Below are positions 25,533 to 32,871 of a stretch of 54,748 bases of DNA, piece after piece. The translations under genes and the position numbers were made by a program. Location: assembly GCF_005981925.1 (NCBI RefSeq), contig NZ_VBVX01000006.1:1-54748 (forward strand). Direction: 5' to 3'. Numbering within the stretch: position 1 is the first letter of the stretch; every line of letters begins with the position of its first letter. The notes beneath the pieces are model-generated. The model worked only from the letters and a program-made list of their open reading frames with translations, was not told where the DNA came from and did no database searches. The stretch comes from Streptomyces albidochromogenes (GTDB taxonomy: Bacteria > Actinomycetota > Actinomycetes > Streptomycetales > Streptomycetaceae).

Positions 25533-26726
25533 TCAGCGCTCGGGCGCGGCCTCGGGACGTGCGTAGGTACGCCCCTTCCAGGCCGCACCCCGCCCCCGGT
25601 AGTGCTGTACGGCGGAGTCGACGGTCATCAGCAGATAGAGCACGGCGGTGAACGGCAGCAGCGGAGCGAGCCACAAAGGCTGGCCGTAGTAACGCAGTAC
25701 AGGAAGGTACGTAGCGGTCATTACGGCCCATGCCAGGCCGCCCGCCCAGGCCGCCGCCCCGTCAACCGACAGCACACCGGCGCACAGAGTGAGCGGGGGC
25801 GCGAGATACACCAGCGCGAGCCCCGCGACCGTTCCCGCGAGCAGCGCCGGACTGTGCCGCAGTTGCGCGTAGGCGCTGCGCGAGACCATCCGCCACAGAT
25901 CACCGAGCCGCGGATACGGGCGCACGCTGTCCACCCGGTCGGCGAGCCCCAGCCAGATCGTGCCGCCACCGCGCCGCACCGCTCTCGCGAGGGACACGTC
26001 GTCGATGACCGCCTGGTGGATCGAGTCGGGCACGCGCGCGCGTGCGGCGGCCTCGGTCCGCAGCAGCACGCAGCCGCCGGCGGCCGCGGCGGTCCGCGCC
26101 CCCGCCCTGTTGACCCACCGATACGGGTAGAGCTGTCCGAAGAAGTACACGAACGCGGGAACGATCAACCGCTCCCACATGCTGACGACCCGCAGCCGCG
26201 CCATCTGGGACACCAGGTCGAGGTCGTTGGTACGGGCTGCGGCCACCAGCTCGCGCAGGCTGTCCGGCGCGTGCGCGATGTCCGCGTCCGTGAGAAGCAG
26301 GTACTCCGGTTCCGTCTCGTACTCCTGCCTTCCCCGCGTGCGGGCCAGCGCGATGCCGTGCCGCAGGGCCCACAGCTTTCCCGTCCACCCGGGATCGGGA
26401 TCGCCCGGCGAGACCACGGTCAGCGGCAGGCCCCCGTGCAGGGCGCTCAGCTCGCGCGCCAGGGCGCCCGTACCGTCGGTGCTGCCGTCATCGACGAGGA
26501 CGATCTCGGCGCGCCCCGGATAGTCCTGGGCGAGCAGCGGCGGCAGGCTCAGCGGAAGCATCTCGGCCTCGTCGCGCGCCGGCACCACCACCGCGACATC
26601 AGGCCATGTGCCGGGCTCCTCGCGGCGCGGCAGTCGCTGGTCCGTACGCCAGAAGAAGCCCTGGCCCAGCAGCAGCCACACCCAGGCGACCAGCGAAACG
26701 ACCGCAATCCACGCAACAGCACTCAT
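25533..26726 (-). CDS. family 2 glycosyltransferase, HpnB-like
   Basis: A 397-residue membrane-anchored GT2 enzyme. After an N-terminal membrane helix come VVVPARDEAEMLPLSLP, EIVLVDDGSTDGTG, GWTGKLWALRHG, LLTDADIAHAPDSL (DxD-type motif), AAAAGGCVLLR and VIDDVSLARAVRR, then three C-terminal membrane segments. This order is the pattern of hopene-associated glycosyltransferase HpnB. No other hopanoid gene is in the window, so the link to hopanoids rests on similarity alone. It converges with the TerD gene, leaving 15 bases between stop codons, and is divergent from the racemase gene. Confidence 0.85.
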   Translation of the reverse strand: MSAVAWIAVVSLVAWVWLLLGQGFFWRTDQRLPRREEPGTWPDVAVVVPARDEAEMLPLSLPPLLAQDYPGRAEIVLVDDGSTDGTGALARELSALHGGLPLTVVSPGDPDPGWTGKLWALRHGIALARTRGRQEYETEPEYLLLTDADIAHAPDSLRELVAAARTNDLDLVSQMARLRVVSMWERLIVPAFVYFFGQLYPYRWVNRAGARTAAAAGGCVLLRTEAAARARVPDSIHQAVIDDVSLARAVRRGGGTIWLGLADRVDSVRPYPRLGDLWRMVSRSAYAQLRHSPALLAGTVAGLALVYLAPPLTLCAGVLSVDGAAAWAGGLAWAVMTATYLPVLRYYGQPLWLAPLLPFTAVLYLLMTVDSAVQHYRGRGAAWKGRTYARPEAAPER

Positions 26727-26784
26727 TCGCCGCAGTCTGCCCCACCCCGAGGGCCGCTGGAGGGCGGTCGACTATGGTGACCGG

Positions 26785-27582
26785 GTGAAGATCGCGCTTA
26801 TGGACTCGGGAATCGGCCTGCTGCCGACGGCCGCCGCGGTGCGCCGGTTGCGGCCCGACGCCGATCTGGTCCTCTCCTCCGACCCCGAAGGCATGCCCTG
26901 GGGGCCGCGTACGCCGGCCGACATCACCGAGCACGCGCTCGCCGTGGCGCGGGCCGCCGCGGCCCACCGGCCCGACGCGCTGATCGTCGCCTGCAACACC
27001 GCTTCCGTGCACGCGCTGCCCGCCCTCCGCGCGGAGCTGGAGCCCGGGATCCCGGTCATCGGCACCGTCCCCGCGATCAAGCCGGCCGCCGCCGGGGGCG
27101 GCTCCGTCGCCATCTGGGCCACGCCCGCCACCACGGGCAGCCCCTACCAGCGCGGCCTCATTCGCGACTTCGCCGACGGCGCCGCCGTCACCGAGGTGCC
27201 CTGCCCCGGCCTCGCCGACGCCGTGCAGCGCGCCGACGAAGAGGCGATCGACCGCGCCATCGCCGCGGCCGCCGCCCTCACGCCGCGCGATGTAAGGGCC
27301 GTCGTCCTGGGCTGCACCCATTACGAGCTGCTCGTCGAGCGCATCGGGGCCGCCGTCCAGCCGCCCGGCCTCCCGCCCGTCGTGCTCCACGGGTCCGCCG
27401 AAGCCGTGGCCGCGCAGGCCCTGCGCCGCATCGGTGCGAGCCCGGCCCCTGCGGCCACCCCCGGAGCGGACCTCACCGTACTGCTGAGCGGCCGGGGCTC
27501 CGCGCTGCCGGCCGAGGCGCTCGCGTACGCGGAGGGCCGCCTCCTGGAGACGGTCGACCAGACGGTCGACGCCGCGCGCTGA
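26785..27582 (+). CDS. aspartate/glutamate racemase family protein
   Basis: A 265-residue cofactor-independent racemase-family protein. Both catalytic cysteine motifs are intact: VACNTASVHA and VLGCTHYELL. The N-terminal ALMDSGIGLLPTA corresponds to the MurI DSGxGG loop, here with Leu in place of the second Gly. It may be a second, specialised glutamate racemase or a related amino-acid racemase; MurI itself usually lies elsewhere in streptomycete genomes. The GTG at 26785 gives the standard N-terminus. The spacing to the divergent glycosyltransferase is 58 bases, so the two promoters must overlap. Confidence 0.85.
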   Translation: MKIALMDSGIGLLPTAAAVRRLRPDADLVLSSDPEGMPWGPRTPADITEHALAVARAAAAHRPDALIVACNTASVHALPALRAELEPGIPVIGTVPAIKPAAAGGGSVAIWATPATTGSPYQRGLIRDFADGAAVTEVPCPGLADAVQRADEEAIDRAIAAAAALTPRDVRAVVLGCTHYELLVERIGAAVQPPGLPPVVLHGSAEAVAAQALRRIGASPAPAATPGADLTVLLSGRGSALPAEALAYAEGRLLETVDQTVDAAR

Positions 27583-27651
27583 CCACCGTCCGGCCGAAGG
27601 CGGCCCCGCCCGGCGCTGCCCGGGACGCGGATCGTGCGTACGCTGCTACGC

Positions 27652-28212
27652 ATGAGGGACCACCCCCACAGCGAGGGGCGCATCACGGAGCCCCTTCCCG
27701 TGATCTGGACCGGACGCGCGACGAACCGCGCGCAGTGGCTGCTCGCGGCAGTCGGCGCGGGATGCCTCGCTCTCGGTGTGAAGCTCGCCGTCGACTCGAC
27801 GTGGACCTCCGGCGTCGCCCCGCTCCTGATGTCGGTCGTCGGCTGCCTCGCGGCCGGCCTGCTGATCCTCTTCGGGACACTCGCGTTCGTCCACGTGGCG
27901 GTCAAGGTCGACAACGACGCGCTGGAGGTCCGGTGCGGCCACATGGGGCTGCCCCGCCGGCGCATCCCGCTCGCCCATGTGGTGCGGGCGGAGTTCGCGC
28001 CCCGGGTCACGCCTCGGCACTGGGGCGGCTGGGGATACCGCTGGCGCCCGGGGAAGGGGATGGCGGTGATCGTCCGCAGAGGCGAGGGAGTCGTCCTGCG
28101 GCTGGGCGACGGCCGGATCTTCACCGTGACCGTGGACGACGCGGAGACGGCGGTACGCATCATCCGCGCCCGCCTGCACGCGGCCGCGACACGCGGAACG
28201 GCCGGGAGCTGA
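27652..28212 (+). CDS. membrane protein with PH-like domain, unknown function
   Basis: A 186-residue protein with two adjacent hydrophobic helices (WLLAAVGAGCLALGVKLAV and LLMSVVGCLAAGLLILFGTL) followed by a soluble beta-rich half (VAVKVDNDALEVRCG, PLAHVVRAEFAPRV, GMAVIVRRGEGVVLRL) that resembles bacterial PH-like domains attached to membranes. The ATG at 27652 (MRDHPHSEG) is chosen over a GTG six codons upstream. It may be cotranscribed with the racemase gene, which ends 69 bases before it. Function unknown. Confidence 0.75.
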   Translation: MRDHPHSEGRITEPLPVIWTGRATNRAQWLLAAVGAGCLALGVKLAVDSTWTSGVAPLLMSVVGCLAAGLLILFGTLAFVHVAVKVDNDALEVRCGHMGLPRRRIPLAHVVRAEFAPRVTPRHWGGWGYRWRPGKGMAVIVRRGEGVVLRLGDGRIFTVTVDDAETAVRIIRARLHAAATRGTAGS

Positions 28213-28544
28213 CCCCTGTCTGTTCGTGCGCAGGTGTTCGCGCCTACGCGATCCGACCGTTCTGATGAACAGGCCGTGCCTGGGAAGAGCGTGTCGTTTG
28301 CCATCTGCCATCTGCCATCTGCCATCGGCCATCGGCCGTCTGCCATCGGCCGCGCTCCGGTCGATACTCTGCTGTGCTCGTGAACGCGCCGAAGCGTTCC
28401 CGAGAAGGCACCCTCCTGGGAACGGTGCGTTCCCGGGAACGCCGCGCTGCCGAGGAGAGAGCGTTCCCGGGAACGCACCTTTCACCGGGAGGGCCGTTCC
28501 CGCGAACGGTCCTCCGCCGCGGGAACGGCCCGGGCGGAGCCCGG
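28213..28544. other. repeat-filled intergenic region
   Basis: This 332-base stretch between convergent genes has no credible gene. Its left third holds a 7-base tandem repeat and its right half several copies of the TTCCCGGGAA palindrome family; both are listed separately. The frames crossing it give only Arg/Pro/Gly low-complexity peptides. Confidence 0.7.
28299..28347. repeat. TGCCATC heptamer tandem repeat
   Basis: Seven consecutive 7-base units: TGCCATC four times, then GGCCATC, GGCCGTC and TGCCATC. Earlier copies are identical and later ones diverged, typical of a slippage-prone microsatellite. Confidence 0.9.
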
Positions 28545-28555
28545 TCACGGGAACG
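28394..28555. repeat. cluster of TTCCCGGGAA-family palindromes
   Basis: Two perfect 16-bp palindromes GCGTTCCCGGGAACGC lie at 28427-28442 and 28461-28476, with an imperfect one, CCGTTCCCGCGAACGG, at 28494-28509. Half-sites or decayed copies lie at 28394 (GCGTTCCCGAGAAGG), 28418 (GGGAACGG), 28521 (GGGAACGGC) and 28549 (GGGAACGGG). The last runs into the 3' end of the O-antigen-ligase-like gene. Confidence 0.85.
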
Positions 28556-29666
28556 GGCGGGCCGTCGGCACCCGGGGCCGTCGACCGCGTGCCGGCGCCT
28601 TCGCCGTAGCGACGCCGGGGGCCCGCGTGTCGCCGTCGTCGGACAGCCGCCGAGCGGTGGCCAAGCCCGCCAGCGCCCCGGCGCCCGCCGTCACCGCCGT
28701 GAAGCTGAGCGCGTTGCCGACGCCCGCCAGCGCCGCGACGGCGGTGAGCGCCGCCCCCGCGGTCAGGACCACAGGGGTGTCGCGGGGCGAGCGCCACAGC
28801 CCGTACAGCATCCAGCCGAAGGCCGCACCGAGGAGGGCGACCCCCACGACGCCCTGCTCGGCCGCGAGCTGCATCGGCGCCGAGTGGGGCTTGCCGACGG
28901 AGTGCGGTGTCTGCTGCGCGGTGGGGCTGAGTCTGCCGAACCGGTCGGGCCCCGCGCCCCGCACCGGATGCGCCTCGGCGAGGTCGAGCGCGTCCCGCCA
29001 CAGCAGCACCCGGTTCACCGTGAGCTGCCCTTCCAGCGAGACCGTGAGGCCATGCGGCAGGGCGTCCTCGGCCACCGCCCACGAACCGCCCACCACGAGC
29101 CCCGTCGCCAGGGCGAAGCCCGCCAGACCCGCCGCCCTGCGGCGCATCCGCGCCGCCGCCAGTGAACACAGCAGTACGCCGAGCGCCGCGGCGAACCCCG
29201 CGACGGAACCGAGCACCAGACCCGTCGCCGCCACGAGCAGGGCCAGCAGCCGCAGAGCGACCCGCGGCCCGCGCGGCCGGGCCACCCACGCCGCGCAGCA
29301 GGCCGCGCCCGCGGCGAGCGCCAGCAGTGCGGCCGTGGCACCCGTACTGCCGAAGCTCCGGCTCGCGGCCGCACCGGGCAGGTCGCCCGGCAAGCCGTGG
29401 TCCGGGTGCAGCAGGACGGCGAGGGCGAGCGCGCCGCACGCGGCGGCGGAAGCGGCGGCGACCGGCAGCAGCGAGCCGCAGATCCGGCCGCACGCGTAGC
29501 TCCCGGCGACGGCGAGCACGGCCAGCAGTACGCCCTCCGGCCTGGCCTCCCGCCCGGCAGCGGCGACCAGCGACCACACGGCGCAGCCGCCGAGGACCAC
29601 GACGCCGGCGGCGTCGGTGAGCGCGCCGCGTTCGCGCGCGCCGGACCGTACGGCCGGTGCGGCCAT
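28545..29666 (-). CDS. O-antigen ligase-like (Wzy_C) membrane protein
   Basis: A 373-residue protein with about 9-10 hydrophobic segments. The region LTVNRVLLWRDALDLAEAHP followed by VRGAGPDRFG and HSAPMQLAAEQGVVGVALL is the periplasmic-loop signature of Wzy/O-antigen-ligase proteins, which join glycan units on a lipid carrier. In streptomycetes such genes may act on cell-wall or exported glycopolymers. The ATG at 29666 (MAAPAVRSG) is chosen because GGGGGGTGGACGGG precedes it; the frame upstream covers the promoter of the divergent lnt. Its C-terminal basic tail is partly encoded by palindrome-repeat sequence. Confidence 0.8.
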   Translation of the reverse strand: MAAPAVRSGARERGALTDAAGVVVLGGCAVWSLVAAAGREARPEGVLLAVLAVAGSYACGRICGSLLPVAAASAAACGALALAVLLHPDHGLPGDLPGAAASRSFGSTGATAALLALAAGAACCAAWVARPRGPRVALRLLALLVAATGLVLGSVAGFAAALGVLLCSLAAARMRRRAAGLAGFALATGLVVGGSWAVAEDALPHGLTVSLEGQLTVNRVLLWRDALDLAEAHPVRGAGPDRFGRLSPTAQQTPHSVGKPHSAPMQLAAEQGVVGVALLGAAFGWMLYGLWRSPRDTPVVLTAGAALTAVAALAGVGNALSFTAVTAGAGALAGLATARRLSDDGDTRAPGVATAKAPARGRRPRVPTARPFP

Positions 29667-29849
29667 CCCGTCCACCCCCCGAGCTGAGACGGGCCCCGCC
29701 GACCGCGGCCGGGCGGGCCGGGCGTCGGGGACTGGCGCACACGGTAACGGGAGGGACGGTGCTTTGGGCACAGATTGCGCAGGAACATTGCTGCTCCTGC
29801 CGGAACCGCCCTCTCCGGGCCGCCCCCCGGCCACCGTAGACTCCGCCGT

Positions 29850-31466
29850 GTGAGCGCCACCCCCACCGCAACGGACCAGCCCGCGCAGCAGCTGGACCCG
29901 CACCCCGCCGCCCCGTCACGCGGGAGAAGCATGCTGACCCGGCTCGCGGCCCCCGCGGCCGCCGTCCTCGCCGGTCTGCTCCTCTACGCGAGCTTCCCGC
30001 CGCGCCCACTGTGGTGGCTGGTGCTGCCCGGCTTCGGGCTGCTGAGCGCGTGTCTGTACGGGCGGCGGGCGCGGGCCGCCTTCGGGCTCGGCCTGCTCGC
30101 CGGGCTCGGCTTCCTGCTGCCGCTGCTCAGCTGGACGGGCGAAGAGGTGGGGCCGGTGCCGTGGCTGGCACTCGCGACCGCCGAGGCGCTGTTCGTCGCG
30201 GTGTCCTGCGTCGGTGTCGCCATGGTGACCCGGTTGCCGCTCTGGCCGGTGTGGGGCGCGGCCGTGTGGATCCTGGGCGAGGCCGTGCGGGCACGCGTGC
30301 CGTTCGGCGGCTTCCCCTGGGGGAAGATCGCTTTCGGGCAGGCGGACAGTCTCTTCCTGCCCCTGGCGGCGGTCGGCGGCACGCCCGTGCTCGGGTTCGC
30401 GGTCGTGCTGTGCGGGTTCGGCCTCTTCGAAGCAGTGCGTCAGTTCCGTGCGTACCGCTCGACGCGTGAAGTGCCGCGCCGGGGAGCGGCACTCGCCGCC
30501 CTGACGGTGGTCGTGCCCGTGACGGCCGCTCTGGCGGCCCTGCCGCTCGTGGACGATTCCGCGCAGGACGGCACCGCCACGGCCGCCGCGATCCAGGGGA
30601 ACGTGCCGCGGCTCGGCCTCGACTTCAACGAACAGCGCCGCGCCGTGCTGGACAACCACGCACGGCGCACCGAGCAGCTGGCCGCTGACGTCGAAGCCGG
30701 TAAGGTCCCCCGGCCCGACTTCGTCCTGTGGCCGGAGAACTCCTCCGACCTCGACCCCTACCGCAACAGCGACGCCCGCGAGGTCATCGACCGCGCCGTT
30801 CGCGCGATCGGCGCCCCGACGGTCGTCGGAGCGGTCCTCACGCCGGACACGGGAAAGCTCCGCAACACGCTCATCGAGTGGGACCCGGAACGCGGCCCGG
30901 TGGCGACGTACGACAAGAGGCACGTCCAGCCGTTCGGTGAGTACATCCCGATGCGTTCCTTCGTACGGCTCTTCAGCTCGGACGTCGACCGGGTGCGCCG
31001 GGACTTCGGCCCGGGCGACAAGGTGGGCGTCTTCGACCTCGCGGGCACGAAGGTCGGACTCGCCACGTGCTACGAGGCGGCCTTCGACTGGGCGGTGCGC
31101 GACACCGTGACGGGCGGGGCCCAGATGATCACCGTACCCAGCAACAACGCCACCTTCGGGCGCAGCGAGATGACGTACCAGCAGCTGGCCATGTCGAGGG
31201 TGCGGGCCGTGGAGCACAGCCGGGCGGTCGTCGTTCCCGTGACCAGTGGCGTCAGCGCCGTCATCGGGCCGGACGGCAGGGTCGTACAGAAGACGGGGAT
31301 GTTCACGCCGGACGCACTCGTCGCCGAGGTGCCGCTGCGTTCCTCGCTGACCCCCGCGACGCGCCTCGGCACGATTCCCGAGGGCGTACTGGTGGTGCTC
31401 GCCGGGGCCGGTCTGGGGTGGGCCGCCTTCCGCTCCGAACGGGCCCGCCGGGGAACGTCCGCATGA
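29850..31466 (+). CDS. lnt: apolipoprotein N-acyltransferase
   Basis: A 538-residue membrane acyltransferase that adds the third acyl chain to lipoproteins at the outer face of the membrane. About seven N-terminal hydrophobic segments precede a nitrilase-like domain from about residue 240. Its Glu-Lys-Cys triad is intact: Glu296 in LWPENSS, Lys356 in TYDKRHVQPFGEY and Cys407 in ATCYEAAFD, matching E267, K335 and C387 of the E. coli enzyme. A final membrane segment follows. The GTG at 29850 is the first start after the divergent promoter. The last codons coincide with GGGAACGTCCGCA, the same string as the array unit at 34.8 kb. NUDIX and 3-hydroxybutyrate genes follow on the same strand. Confidence 0.92.
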   Translation: MSATPTATDQPAQQLDPHPAAPSRGRSMLTRLAAPAAAVLAGLLLYASFPPRPLWWLVLPGFGLLSACLYGRRARAAFGLGLLAGLGFLLPLLSWTGEEVGPVPWLALATAEALFVAVSCVGVAMVTRLPLWPVWGAAVWILGEAVRARVPFGGFPWGKIAFGQADSLFLPLAAVGGTPVLGFAVVLCGFGLFEAVRQFRAYRSTREVPRRGAALAALTVVVPVTAALAALPLVDDSAQDGTATAAAIQGNVPRLGLDFNEQRRAVLDNHARRTEQLAADVEAGKVPRPDFVLWPENSSDLDPYRNSDAREVIDRAVRAIGAPTVVGAVLTPDTGKLRNTLIEWDPERGPVATYDKRHVQPFGEYIPMRSFVRLFSSDVDRVRRDFGPGDKVGVFDLAGTKVGLATCYEAAFDWAVRDTVTGGAQMITVPSNNATFGRSEMTYQQLAMSRVRAVEHSRAVVVPVTSGVSAVIGPDGRVVQKTGMFTPDALVAEVPLRSSLTPATRLGTIPEGVLVVLAGAGLGWAAFRSERARRGTSA

Positions 31467-31513
31467 CCGCACCCGGCGTTTCGGCGTGAGATCGCTCCCG
31501 GGAACGGCCGTTA
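31451..31513. repeat. decayed TTCCCGGGAA-family copies after lnt
   Basis: GGGAACGTCCGCA at 31451-31463 covers the lnt stop region and equals part of the 23-bp array unit at 34.8 kb. A second element, GCTCCCGGGAACGG, lies near 31494-31507, just upstream of the NUDIX start. Confidence 0.6.
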
Positions 31514-31523
31514 GGGTCTGACC

Positions 31524-32003
31524 ATGGCAACTCCCGATTTCATCCGCGAGCTCCGGGCCACCGCGGGCCACCAGCTTCTCTTCCTGCCGGGCGTCAGCGC
31601 CATCGTCTTCGACGACGAGGGCCGAGTGCTCCTCGGCCGCCGCGCCGACACGGGGAAGTGGTCGGTCATCGGCGGCATCCCGGAGCCCGGCGAGCAGCCG
31701 GCGACGGCAGCCGTGCGGGAGGTGTACGAGGAGACGGCCGTGGAGTGCGTGGCCGAACGCGTCGTTCTCGTACAGGCCCTGAAGCCGGTCGAGTACCCGA
31801 ACGGCGATCGGTGCCAGTACATGGACATCACGTTCCGCTGCCGTGCCGTCGGCGGCGACGCACGGGTCAACGACGACGAGTCGCTGGACGTCGGCTGGTT
31901 CTCGGTGGACGCGCTGCCCGACCTGCACGAGTTCGCCCTCCTGCGGATCAAGCAGGCCCTCACCGACGAACCCACATGGTTCGAGCCCACCGCCCAGCCG
32001 TGA
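31524..32003 (+). CDS. NUDIX hydrolase
   Basis: A 159-residue single-domain NUDIX protein. The box begins GGIPEPGEQP and continues REVYEETAVE: the catalytic Glu residues are all present, but the usual Gly near its end is Ala. Such enzymes hydrolyse nucleoside diphosphates linked to another moiety; the substrate is unknown. A palindrome-family copy lies immediately before the ATG at 31524. It is 57 bases after lnt and 54 bases before the dehydrogenase gene, so cotranscription is possible. Confidence 0.9.
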   Translation: MATPDFIRELRATAGHQLLFLPGVSAIVFDDEGRVLLGRRADTGKWSVIGGIPEPGEQPATAAVREVYEETAVECVAERVVLVQALKPVEYPNGDRCQYMDITFRCRAVGGDARVNDDESLDVGWFSVDALPDLHEFALLRIKQALTDEPTWFEPTAQP

Positions 32004-32057
32004 AGTGTGGGTGGTGACCACATCGGTACCGGTACGGGCGCTGCCTAGGGTCGGGAC

Positions 32058-32855
32058 ATGACCGCGCCCACCACACATCCCACGTACGCATCCGGACCGG
32101 ACCTCGGCGGCCGCACCGCGCTCGTCACGGGCGCGGCGGGCGGCATCGGCCGCGCCTGCGTGCTGCGGCTCGCGGCCGCCGGAGCCAAGGTCAGAGCCGT
32201 CGACCGGGACGCGGAAGGGCTCGAAGCCCTCGCCGGCCAGGCGCACGGCCTCGCCGGCGCGGTGGAGCCGCAGACCCTTGACCTCACCGACCTCGACGCG
32301 GCCGAGCAGGTGGCAGCGGGCACCGACATCCTGGTCAACAACGCCGGACTGCAACTGGTCCGCCCCTTGGAGGAATTCCCGCCGGACGTCTTCCACACCG
32401 TCCTGACGGTGATGCTCGAAGCGCCGTTCCGGCTGATCCGGGGAGCGCTTCCGCACATGTACGGGCAGGGCTGGGGGCGCATCGTCAACATCTCCTCCGT
32501 GCACGGGCTGCGCGCCTCCCCGTACAAGTCGGCGTACGTCGCCGCCAAGCACGGGCTCGAAGGACTCTCCAAGACCGCCGCCCTGGAAGGCGCCGAGCAC
32601 GGCGTCACGTCGAACTGCGTCAGTCCCGGGTACGTGCGCACCCCGCTCGTGGAGCGGCAGATCGCCGACCAGGCGGCCGCGCACGGGCTGCCGGAGGAAC
32701 GCGTACTCGCCGACGTCCTGCTCAAGGACTCCGCGCTCAAGCGCCTCCTCGAACCGGACGAGGTGGCCGAGGCGGTCGCGTACCTGTGCGGCCCGCAAGC
32801 GTCCTTCATCACGGGAACCTCACTGCCCCTCGACGGCGGCTGGACCGCTCACTAG
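32058..32855 (+). CDS. 3-hydroxybutyrate dehydrogenase (SDR)
   Basis: A 265-residue short-chain dehydrogenase. The NAD-binding TGAAGGIGRA, NNAGLQ, the catalytic Ser in NISSVHGLRASP, and YVAAKHG with Tyr and Lys are all present. The sequence, including SPGYVRTPLVERQI and the C-terminal TGTSLPLDGGW, fits D-3-hydroxybutyrate dehydrogenase, which interconverts 3-hydroxybutyrate and acetoacetate with NAD. The GAF-PucR regulator gene starts 16 bases downstream and an MHS permease gene converges behind it. This suggests a small 3-hydroxybutyrate uptake and oxidation unit, although the permease substrate is inferred. Confidence 0.88.
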   Translation: MTAPTTHPTYASGPDLGGRTALVTGAAGGIGRACVLRLAAAGAKVRAVDRDAEGLEALAGQAHGLAGAVEPQTLDLTDLDAAEQVAAGTDILVNNAGLQLVRPLEEFPPDVFHTVLTVMLEAPFRLIRGALPHMYGQGWGRIVNISSVHGLRASPYKSAYVAAKHGLEGLSKTAALEGAEHGVTSNCVSPGYVRTPLVERQIADQAAAHGLPEERVLADVLLKDSALKRLLEPDEVAEAVAYLCGPQASFITGTSLPLDGGWTAH

Positions 32856-32871
32856 CTGGTTGAGTGATCCC

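Noticed and set aside
29916..32798. 960-codon minus-strand frame opposite lnt, NUDIX and the dehydrogenase
   Set aside because: It is a shadow of high-GC coding sequence; the plus strand carries complete, motif-verified genes across the same bases.
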